Position numbers and translations under genes: made by a program. The notes beneath the pieces are model-generated. The model worked only from the letters and a program-made list of their open reading frames with translations, ran no database searches and was not told the origin of the DNA. Below, one piece after another: positions 57,319 to 64,000 of a DNA stretch of 64,000 bases. Position 1 is the first letter of the stretch; every line of letters starts with the position of its first letter. The DNA is taken from the NCBI RefSeq assembly GCF_035953295.1, contig NZ_CP108370.1, positions 6,805,001 to 6,869,000 of the forward strand. Direction: 5' to 3'. This stretch comes from Streptomyces sp. NBC_01335 (lineage in GTDB: Bacteria; Actinomycetota; Actinomycetes; Streptomycetales; Streptomycetaceae).

Positions 57319-58776
57319 ATGATCCAGATGCGCACCATGGAAACCCTTCTCGGCGGACAGTGGGTGGCGGCCGACGCGTGGCTGGAGGTCCACGACCCGT
57401 CCGACACCCGCACCCCGGTCGCCCGGGTACCCGCGCTCGGTGCCCGGGAGGTCGCCCGCGCGTACGACGAGGCCGAGAAGGGCTTCGCGCTCTGGCGGCG
57501 CACCAGCCCCTTCGAGCGGTCCCGGGTGTTCCACGAGACGGCCCGGCTGCTCCGCGAGCGGGCCGCCCTGATCACCGACGCGGTGGTCACCGAGAACGGC
57601 AAGACCCTCCAGGAGGCCGGCGGCGAGGTCCAGAAGGCCGCCGACTTCTTCGAGTACTACGCCGGACTCGCCCGCACCGGTTACGGCACGCTCGTCCACG
57701 ACGCCCGGCCCGAGACGCGCACCAGCTTCCACCACGAGCCCCTCGGCACCGTCCTCGCGATCACCCCCTGGAACGACCCGCTGCTGACCCCGGCCCGCAA
57801 GCTGGCCCCCGCCCTCGCCGCCGGCAACGCGGTCGTCCTCAAGCCGGCCTCCGAGACCCCGATGTCCGCGCTCCACCTGGCCCGCGCCCTGCACGACGCC
57901 GGCCTGCCCGCCGGGGTGCTGGGCGTGGTCACCGGCCGGGGCGGATCCATCTCCGCCCCGCTGCTGGAGGACCCGCGCGTCGCCGCCGTCACCTTCACCG
58001 GGTCGAACGCGGTGGGCGAGTCCATCCGCCGCTCGCTGGCCGACCGCAACGTCCGCTTCCAGGGCGAGCTGGGCGGCAAGAACGCCACCGTCGTCCTCGC
58101 CGACGCCGACCTGACGGCCGCCGTGAAAGCGGTGATCGCCGCGGGGTTCGGACAGACCGGCCAGCGCTGCACCGCCACCAGCCGCGTCCTCGTCGAGCGG
58201 TCCGTGTACGCGGAGTTCACCGGCCTGCTGCTGGACGCCGTCGCCGCCCTGCGGCTCGGCTCCCGGGAGACGGACAACCTCTCCGTCGGCCCGCTCGTCA
58301 GCACCGGGCAGCGCCGAAGCGTCCTCGCCGACATCGCACGCGCGGTACAGGAGGGCGCGACCGTTCTCGCGGGCGGTGACACCCCGAAGGACGACGCGTA
58401 CGCCCACGGCTGCTGGGTCCTGCCGACCGTCCTCGGCGACGTGACCCGCGAGATGGCCGTCTGGCGCGAGGAGGTCTTCGGCCCGGTCGTCGTCGTCCGC
58501 GCCGTCGACGGCTTCGACGAAGCCGTCGAGGAGGTCAACGACTCCGGCTTCGGACTCGCCGCCGCCCTCTTCACCCGCGACCTGCGCGCCGCCCACCGCT
58601 TCGCCGACGAGGCCGACTGCGGGCAGGTCGCCGTCAACACCACGACCACCGGCTGGGACGTGCACCACCCCTTCGGCGGCTTCCGGGACTCGGGCTCCGC
58701 GTTCAAGGAGCAGGGCACCGAAGCACTGCGCTTCTACACCCGCGTCAAAACCGTCGCCTTCCACTTCGGTTCCTGA
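57319..58776 (+). CDS. Aldehyde dehydrogenase
   Basis: A 485-residue ALDH: ITPWNDPLLTPARKLAPALAAGNAVVLKPASETPMSALHLARAL, FTGSNAVGESIRRSL, general base QGELGGKNATVVLADADL, nucleophile GFGQTGQRCTATSRV and EEVFGPVVVV, ending TVAFHFGS. The start is uncertain: ATGs at 57319, 57328 and 57337 are in frame and GGGAG lies at 57312-57316, favouring 57328. Pattern suits oxidation of a carboxylated or hydroxylated aldehyde. Followed by the LhgO-like gene after 72 bp. Confidence 0.93.
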   Translation: MIQMRTMETLLGGQWVAADAWLEVHDPSDTRTPVARVPALGAREVARAYDEAEKGFALWRRTSPFERSRVFHETARLLRERAALITDAVVTENGKTLQEAGGEVQKAADFFEYYAGLARTGYGTLVHDARPETRTSFHHEPLGTVLAITPWNDPLLTPARKLAPALAAGNAVVLKPASETPMSALHLARALHDAGLPAGVLGVVTGRGGSISAPLLEDPRVAAVTFTGSNAVGESIRRSLADRNVRFQGELGGKNATVVLADADLTAAVKAVIAAGFGQTGQRCTATSRVLVERSVYAEFTGLLLDAVAALRLGSRETDNLSVGPLVSTGQRRSVLADIARAVQEGATVLAGGDTPKDDAYAHGCWVLPTVLGDVTREMAVWREEVFGPVVVVRAVDGFDEAVEEVNDSGFGLAAALFTRDLRAAHRFADEADCGQVAVNTTTTGWDVHHPFGGFRDSGSAFKEQGTEALRFYTRVKTVAFHFGS

Positions 58777-58848
58777 CGCGCGGGCACCAGGAATCATCGG
58801 GCTCCACCCAGTTACACCCAGTGTCACCAGCAAGAAAGGAGGATGCCG

Positions 58849-60048
58849 ATGGCAGACGAAACGATCGGCATCGTCGGAGCAGGCATCGTGGGCCTGGCGA
58901 CGGGCCGCGAGATCGCACTGCGCCGCCCCGGCACCCGCGTGGTGGTCTTCGAGAAGGAACGGCGGGTCGCGGTCCACCAGACCGGACACAACTCGGGCGT
59001 GGTGCACGCCGGCATCTACTACGCCCCGGGCAGCCTCAAGGCCGACCTGTGCGTACGGGGCGTGGCCCTGCTGCGCGCGTACTGCCAGGACCGCGAGCTG
59101 CCGTACCAGGAGATCGGCAAGCTCGTCGTCGCCGTGCGCGAGGACGAACTCGGCCGCATGGAGGGCCTGTACGAGCGGGCCAGGAACAACCACGTGCCCG
59201 ACCTGCGGAAGATCTCGAAGGACGAGATCAAGGAGATCGAGCCGCACGCCGGCGGCATCGCGGCCCTCCACTCGCCGCGCACCGCGATCACCGACTACCC
59301 CGCGGTCGCCCGCCGGTTCGCCGAGGACATCGAGGCCGCGGGCGGCCAGGTACGGCTCGACTTCCCGGTGGACTCGCTCACCGAAGTGACCGGCGGCATC
59401 GAGGTCGCCTCGGGCGAGGAACGCGTACGCGTGGACCGGCTGATCCTCTGCGCGGGCCTCCAGTCCGACTCCGTCGCCCGGCTGGCGCGGGACGACAAGG
59501 CGCCCAGGATCGTGCCCTTCCGGGGCGAGTACATGCTGCTCAGACCGGAGCGCACCGGTCTGGTGCGCGGCCTGATCTACCCCGTACCCGACCCGCGCTA
59601 CCCCTTCCTCGGGGTGCACTTCACCCCCCGGGTCGACGGCTCCGTGGAGGTCGGCCCCAACGCCGTCCTGGCGCTGGCCCGGGAGGGCTACAGGCTCTCG
59701 GACGTCTCCGTGAAGGACCTCGCGCGGCTCGCCGCGTACCCCGGCGCCTGGCGGATGGCCGCCCAGCACTGGCGGACCGGCATCAAGGAGTACCGGGGCT
59801 CGCTCTCCACGAGGGCCTTCATGAAGGACGCGGGGGCGTACGTCCCCGGCGTCGGCGCCGCCGACGTGGTCCGCGGCGGAGCCGGCGTACGCGCCCAGGC
59901 ACTCGACCCGGACGGCTCGCTCGTGGACGACTTCCGCATCCACCGGGTCGGCCGCGTCACCGCCGTACGCAACGCCCCCTCGCCGGCCGCCACGGCCTCC
60001 ATGGCGATCGCCGAGCACATCACCGAGGCCGTGTTCGGCCCCGCATGA
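58849..60048 (+). CDS. lhgO: L-2-hydroxyglutarate oxidase-like FAD enzyme
   Basis: A 399-residue FAD-dependent oxidoreductase of the DAO fold. FAD motif IGIVGAGIVGLATGREIALRRPGTRVVVFEKE; family features VAVHQTGHNSGVVHAGIYYAPGSLKADLCVRG, CAGLQSDSVARLARDD and VPFRGEYMLLRPER, GVHFTPRVDGSVEVGPNA. It matches LhgO, which oxidises L-2-hydroxyglutarate to 2-oxoglutarate. AAGGAGG at 58836-58842 is six bases before ATG 58849 and so decides against ATG 58843. Confidence 0.93.
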   Translation: MADETIGIVGAGIVGLATGREIALRRPGTRVVVFEKERRVAVHQTGHNSGVVHAGIYYAPGSLKADLCVRGVALLRAYCQDRELPYQEIGKLVVAVREDELGRMEGLYERARNNHVPDLRKISKDEIKEIEPHAGGIAALHSPRTAITDYPAVARRFAEDIEAAGGQVRLDFPVDSLTEVTGGIEVASGEERVRVDRLILCAGLQSDSVARLARDDKAPRIVPFRGEYMLLRPERTGLVRGLIYPVPDPRYPFLGVHFTPRVDGSVEVGPNAVLALAREGYRLSDVSVKDLARLAAYPGAWRMAAQHWRTGIKEYRGSLSTRAFMKDAGAYVPGVGAADVVRGGAGVRAQALDPDGSLVDDFRIHRVGRVTAVRNAPSPAATASMAIAEHITEAVFGPA

Positions 60049-60070
60049 CCGTCTGCGACCTGCCGGTTCA

Positions 60071-60087
60071 CGCAACAACTGGTTGCG
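60071..60087. promoter_or_regulatory. Candidate LysR-type site (CGCAA-N7-TTGCG)
   Basis: A perfect 5-bp dyad with 7-nt spacer, 82 bp before the amidohydrolase start, with the same geometry as the site at 50462. Confidence 0.62.
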
Positions 60088-60168
60088 CTCCAGGGGTCTT
60101 AGCAAACGTCTCCACCAGCTCTAACGTCTGACGCACACCACCCCACCCCGCAACGGAAGAGGCTCCCC

Positions 60169-61029
60169 ATGTTCGTCGTCGACACCCAGATCCACATCTG
60201 GAAGGAAGAGGCCCCGGACCGCCCCTGGGTCCCCGGAGCCCGCGAGCGCATCCGCCTCAACGGCCACCGCGAGGAGGCCTTCAGCTACGAGGAGGCGCTG
60301 GAGCTGATGGACGAGGCCGGCGTCAACCGCGCCCTCATCCTCCCGCCGTCGTGGGAGGGCAACCGCATCGACTACGCCCTCGAAGCCTGCGAGGCCCACC
60401 CCGACCGCTTCGGCATCATGGCCCGCGTCCCGCAGGACAACGAGGCCGAGGGCACGGCCATGCTGCGGGACTTCGCGCAGAACCCGCACATCAAGGGAAC
60501 CCGCCTCACCTTCCACCGGCCGCAGGACCGCAACTGGATGATCGACGGCACCAACGACTGGTACTGGCCGATCGCCGAGGAGCTCCGCGTCCCCACGATG
60601 GTGCACGCACCCATCTGGAAGCGGGAGCTCGGCCAGATCGCCGCCAAGCACCCCGAGCTGAAGATCATCATCGACCACATGGGCATCATGGCCCGCTGCG
60701 TGGACGACGCCATCGGCTACTGGGTCTCCGAGACCGCCGACCTCGCCCAGCACCCCAACATCTACGTCAAGGTCTCGGCCCTGCCCGGCTACTCCACCGA
60801 GCCCTTCCCGAACAAGAACATCGAGAAGTACGTCCGCGAGATGGTCGACAAGATGGGGCCGCAGCGGTGCTTCTACGGCACCGACATCACCCGCCTGCTC
60901 GGTCACGGCATCACCTACACCGACACCATCGAACAGTTCACCAAGCACTGGGACTTCACCCCCGAAGAGCTCGAATGGATGATGGGCCGCGGCATCAGCG
61001 AGGTCCTCGGCTGGCCGGTCGAGGGCTGA
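60169..61029 (+). CDS. Amidohydrolase-2-family metal-dependent hydrolase
   Basis: A 286-residue barrel hydrolase. The N-terminal metal motif is VVDTQIHIWKEE (Q-x-H in place of the usual H-x-H), later His in TMVHAPIW, KIIIDHMGIM, and Asp in CFYGTDITRLLGHG. These resemble the amidohydrolase-2 group with LigI-type pyrone dicarboxylate lactonases and carboxylases/decarboxylases. It opens a three-gene unit with a ThDP enzyme and an Ldh-type dehydrogenase. A lactone or ring-derived acid is a plausible substrate, but unproven. Confidence 0.9.
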   Translation: MFVVDTQIHIWKEEAPDRPWVPGARERIRLNGHREEAFSYEEALELMDEAGVNRALILPPSWEGNRIDYALEACEAHPDRFGIMARVPQDNEAEGTAMLRDFAQNPHIKGTRLTFHRPQDRNWMIDGTNDWYWPIAEELRVPTMVHAPIWKRELGQIAAKHPELKIIIDHMGIMARCVDDAIGYWVSETADLAQHPNIYVKVSALPGYSTEPFPNKNIEKYVREMVDKMGPQRCFYGTDITRLLGHGITYTDTIEQFTKHWDFTPEELEWMMGRGISEVLGWPVEG

Positions 61030-61042
61030 GGGAACACCTGAG

Positions 61043-62761
61043 ATGACGGACAGCAGCAACACGCCAGGCGTCGACGGCGGTGACGCCGTCGTCTCCGCCT
61101 TCAACGCCGTCGGCGCCGACTACCTCTTCTGCTCATCGGGGTCCGAATGGGCCCCGGTGTGGGAGTCACTGGCCCGGCGTCACCGCGACGGTGACCCGGC
61201 CCCCCACTACCTCGACCTCACCCACGAGACGGTCGCGGTCGGCATGGCCACCGGCTACGGCCTTGTCACCCGCCGCCCGCAGGGAGTCCTCCTGCACGCG
61301 GCCCCCGGCCTGCTCCAGGGCTCCATGGCGATCCACGGGGCGCTGCTCGCCGGCGTCCCCATGGTCGTCACGTCCTCGGAATCCAGCACCTACGGCGACG
61401 GCCCCGGGCAGGACCCGGGCGGCCAGTGGTACCGCAACCTCTCGATCGTGGGCGGCCCGCACGGCGTCGCCCAGCCCTTCACGAAGTGGGCCACCGAGGC
61501 CGCCAGCGTGCACACCCTGCCCACCATGATCACCCGCGCGGCGGAACTCTCCTGGCGGGCACCGGCGGGCCCGGCCTACCTCAACATCCCCCTGGAGATC
61601 CTCCTGGAGGAGTGGGACGGCCGTGGGGCCAAGCCGATCGTGGCACCCGGTTCCACCCACAGTTCGCCCGAAGAGGTCGACCCCGTCGCCCAGTTGATCC
61701 GCGACGCGAAGAACCCGGTGATCGTCACGGAGACGGCGGGCCGCGAGGCGGGCGGCTTCGAGGCGCTCCTCGCCTTCGCCGAGGCGTGGAACATCCCGGT
61801 GGTCGAACCCGACTCGGCCGTCTGCGGCAACTTCCCCCGCACCCACCCGTTGCACGCCGGCAGCGACATCGGCCCCTGGATGGACGAAGCCGACCTGATC
61901 CTCCTGGTCAACTGCCGCGTCCCCTTCTACCCGCCGAGCCGCCGCCCCTCGAAGGCGACGATCGTCGTCATCGACGAGGTGCCGCAGCGGCCGCACATCG
62001 TCTACCAGGTGCTCTTCGCCGACGCCTACCTCGAAGGCGACGTCGCCAACACCCTGCGTCAACTCACCAAGCGCGCAAAGGACTTCACCGAGGACCAGCG
62101 CGCCGGCGTCGCCCTGCGCCGCACCGCGCAGGAGGAGCGGTACGCCACCGAACAGGCGGCCGTCACCGCCGCCGAGGCGAAGGCGGAGGAGAGCGAAGGG
62201 GTGGATCCGGTCCTCGTCGCCGCCACGCTGCGCCGGCTGCTCGACGGGACCGGCGGGATCGTCGTGGACGAGACCATCACCCACAGCCGGATCGTGAAGC
62301 GCCACCTGCGCACCTCCGCGCCCGACGCGTACTTCTACGTGCAGGGCGGACTCGGACAGGGCATCGCGGTCGCCCTGGGCGTCAAACTCGCGGCCAGGGA
62401 CAAGCCGGTGGTCCTCACGGTCGGCGACGGCGCCTTCACCTACAACCCGGTGATCCAGTCGTACGACGCCGCCAGGACGTACGAACTTCCGCTGCTCATC
62501 GTGGTGTTCAACAACCGCGTCTACAAGTCGATGAACCTCAACCACCGCAGGTTCTACCCCGACGGCGCCGCCGCCGGGACCGGCGAATGGCTCGGCACCG
62601 ACCTGCACCGGCTGCCCCGGCTCGCCGCGTTCGCCGAGCCGTTCGGGATGCACACCGAGACCGTCGACACCACCGACGCCCTCGCGCCCGCGCTGGAGCG
62701 CGCGCTCAAGGCCGTCGCGGACGGGACCACCGCCGTCGTCGACGTACTCGTCACCCGCTGA
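61043..62761 (+). CDS. Thiamine-diphosphate-dependent enzyme (acetolactate synthase fold)
   Basis: A 572-residue ThDP enzyme. PYR domain with the cofactor-activating Glu in LDLTHETVAVGMATGYG; central domain (about 200-330); PP domain with the ThDP/Mg motif TVGDGAFTYNPVIQ and FNNRVYKSMN. The family includes acetolactate synthase, oxalyl-CoA, benzoylformate and other 2-oxoacid decarboxylases; specificity is not visible. Thirteen bases after the amidohydrolase. Confidence 0.92.
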   Translation: MTDSSNTPGVDGGDAVVSAFNAVGADYLFCSSGSEWAPVWESLARRHRDGDPAPHYLDLTHETVAVGMATGYGLVTRRPQGVLLHAAPGLLQGSMAIHGALLAGVPMVVTSSESSTYGDGPGQDPGGQWYRNLSIVGGPHGVAQPFTKWATEAASVHTLPTMITRAAELSWRAPAGPAYLNIPLEILLEEWDGRGAKPIVAPGSTHSSPEEVDPVAQLIRDAKNPVIVTETAGREAGGFEALLAFAEAWNIPVVEPDSAVCGNFPRTHPLHAGSDIGPWMDEADLILLVNCRVPFYPPSRRPSKATIVVIDEVPQRPHIVYQVLFADAYLEGDVANTLRQLTKRAKDFTEDQRAGVALRRTAQEERYATEQAAVTAAEAKAEESEGVDPVLVAATLRRLLDGTGGIVVDETITHSRIVKRHLRTSAPDAYFYVQGGLGQGIAVALGVKLAARDKPVVLTVGDGAFTYNPVIQSYDAARTYELPLLIVVFNNRVYKSMNLNHRRFYPDGAAAGTGEWLGTDLHRLPRLAAFAEPFGMHTETVDTTDALAPALERALKAVADGTTAVVDVLVTR

Positions 62762-62780
62762 CCCAGGAGGCACCGCCACC

Positions 62781-62834
62781 ATGACCGACCACCCCACCAT
62801 GACCGACCACCCCACCACGACCGGCCGGCCCACC
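62781..62834. repeat. 18-bp tandem repeat at the Ldh gene start
   Basis: Two identical 18-bp units (62781-62798, 62799-62816) and a diverged third (62817-62834) code MTDHPT, MTDHPT, TTGRPT. The duplication has also copied the start codon. Confidence 0.9.
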
Positions 62835-63896
62835 CCCGAGCCGGGCAAGGTCCTCGTTCCGGCCGAGGACCTGCGCACCTTCTCCGCCGCCCTCCTGGAG
62901 AAGGGCGGCCTCGACGCCGAAGCCGCCCGCACCACCGCCGACGTCTTCGTCTGGGCCGCGCTGCGCGGCGTCGACTCGCACGGCGTCGCCCGCGTCCCCG
63001 CCTACCTCGACCTGCTCGCCAAGGGCGTGGCCAACGCCAAGGCCGAGCTCACCGTCGAGTCGTCGACCCCGGCCGCCACGGTCATCGACGCCGACCACGC
63101 GCCCGGCCCGGTGGCCCTCACCGCCGCCGCCCACGAGGCGGCGGGCCGGGCCCGTACCAGCGGCATCGCCGCCGTCGCCGTCCGCCGCACCGTCCACACC
63201 GGCGCCATCGGCTACTACGTGTCGAAGATCGCCGAACAGGGCCTCATCGGCATCGGGTTCGTCTCCGGCATGCCCAACATGGGCTACACCGGCGTCAAGG
63301 GCGCCGCCGTCGCCACCAGCCCGCTCGCCATCGCCGTACCGGCCGACGCCCACGCGCCGCTCGTCCTCGACATGGCCACCGCCACCATCGCCCTCGGCAA
63401 GATCCGCCAGGCCAAGGCGAGCGGCACCCCGCTCCCCGAAGGCGCGGCGGCCACCGCCGACGGAACCCCCACCACCGACCCCGAACAGGCTGTCATGCCG
63501 CTCCCGTTGGGCGGCGCCAAGGGCTCCGGCATGTCGATCGCCTTCGAACTGCTCACCAGCGTGCTCGTCGGCGCACCGATCTTCGCCGCCTTCCACTCGG
63601 ACGACCCGAAGGGCCGCAAGCACCGCCAGAACGCGCTGCTCATCGCCCTCGACCCGGCGGCGTTCGGCGACCCGGCGGCCTTCACCGCCGCCGTGGACTC
63701 CACACTGACCACCCTCAAGGGCCTGCCGCAGGCGGACGACGCCTCCGGCGTCTTCTACCCCGGCGAGCGGAGCGCGGCCCTGGCCGTCGAGCGCGGCGAG
63801 AAGGGCCTGCCGGTGGCCCCGAAGGTCTGGCGCGAACTCCGCGAGCGCGCCGCCGCGTTCGGCATCACCCCGCCGGAGCCGGTGGCGGCGGGCTGA
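62781..63896 (+). CDS. Ldh/malate-dehydrogenase type 2 family oxidoreductase
   Basis: A 371-residue NAD(P)-dependent dehydrogenase of the Ldh_2 (malate/L-lactate/ureidoglycolate) family: LRGVDSHGVARVPAYLDLLAKG, VRRTVHTGAIGYYVSKIAEQGLIGIGFVSGMPNMGYTGVKGAAVATSPLAIAVP, LDMATATIALGKIRQAK, PLGGAKGSGMSIAFELLTSVL. Reduces or oxidises 2-oxo/2-hydroxy acids, which suits a neighbour of a 2-oxoacid ThDP enzyme and of LhgO. AGGAGG at 62765-62770 precedes ATG 62781; the N-terminus is an 18-bp repeat, so ATG 62799 is also possible. Confidence 0.93.
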   Translation: MTDHPTMTDHPTTTGRPTPEPGKVLVPAEDLRTFSAALLEKGGLDAEAARTTADVFVWAALRGVDSHGVARVPAYLDLLAKGVANAKAELTVESSTPAATVIDADHAPGPVALTAAAHEAAGRARTSGIAAVAVRRTVHTGAIGYYVSKIAEQGLIGIGFVSGMPNMGYTGVKGAAVATSPLAIAVPADAHAPLVLDMATATIALGKIRQAKASGTPLPEGAAATADGTPTTDPEQAVMPLPLGGAKGSGMSIAFELLTSVLVGAPIFAAFHSDDPKGRKHRQNALLIALDPAAFGDPAAFTAAVDSTLTTLKGLPQADDASGVFYPGERSAALAVERGEKGLPVAPKVWRELRERAAAFGITPPEPVAAG

Positions 63897-63988
63897 GGAG
63901 CGGCGGCGGGGCGGGCGACACGGTACGGGCAGGATCCAGCACCGGCCCCGTGCCGATCGCCCACGAGGAGGCCGGGGAGGAACCCACT

Positions 63989-64000
63989 GTGCGGGGGCTC
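63989..64000 (+). CDS. Possible start of the next gene, cut by window
   Basis: GTG at 63989 (reading M-R-G-L) is preceded by GGGGAGGA seven bases upstream and lies 93 bp after the Ldh-type gene. Only four codons are visible. Confidence 0.4.

Overview
The window is high-GC DNA with actinomycete signatures: very dense coding, GTG starts, many 4-base ATGA/GTGA gene overlaps, monomeric isocitrate dehydrogenase, luciferase-like F420-type oxidoreductases and DmdR/IdeR-type iron boxes. It looks like a Streptomyces chromosome. I saw no tRNA, rRNA, CRISPR array, phage or transposase gene. Functions are read from protein motifs by eye; no database search was run.

Layout. 1-5000: end of a secreted protein, a luciferase-like oxidoreductase with an NCS1 nucleobase/hydantoin-type transporter, then decayed DNA (a frameshifted SARP regulator fragment and the C-terminal half of an MFS pump). 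5391-9549: NADP isocitrate dehydrogenase, a TetR regulator and a divergent luciferase-like enzyme. 9599-16382: a coherent but unidentified set (GT-C-like membrane protein, molybdopterin oxidoreductase with a membrane module, small membrane protein, methyltransferase, DUF2064 protein, family-2 glycosyltransferase, NAD-dependent epimerase) that resembles a glycoconjugate pathway. 16474-19845: DrrAB-like ABC exporter, DUF4097 protein and a ribbon-helix-helix regulator with a striking array of 8-bp operator-like sites. 20042-24682: molybdate transport (modABC), a HTH-TOBE regulator and a lipoate ligase-like protein.

25026-43704 is an iron-regulated block. Four iron boxes precede a YncE-like beta-propeller protein, a four-repeat wall/surface protein, an enterochelin-esterase-like protein, and a divergent promoter serving an import system (+) and a 10-kb biosynthetic operon (-): binding protein, entA, entC, a fused entE-entB, free aryl carrier protein, an EntF-like C-A-T-TE synthetase whose adenylation residues read as serine-type, and a PPTase. 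The predicted product is enterobactin or a close DHB-serine relative.

43795-64000 holds a hypothetical gene, a cupin, and a catabolic region built of several operons: carboxymuconolactone decarboxylase-like protein with an RbsABC-type importer; LysR regulator; extradiol-type VOC protein, aldehyde dehydrogenase, FAH-family protein, second VOC protein, alpha/beta hydrolase, GlcG-like protein and a MetE-like protein lacking its zinc ligands; ABM monooxygenase; second aldehyde dehydrogenase and an LhgO-like oxidase; amidohydrolase, ThDP enzyme and Ldh-family dehydrogenase. A shared inverted repeat of the form YGCAA-N7-TTGCR lies before three or four of these operons and is a candidate LysR site. 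The substrate is unknown; a ring-cleavage pathway is the best inference.

Short tandem repeats occur unusually often, both inside N-terminal coding regions and in leaders.
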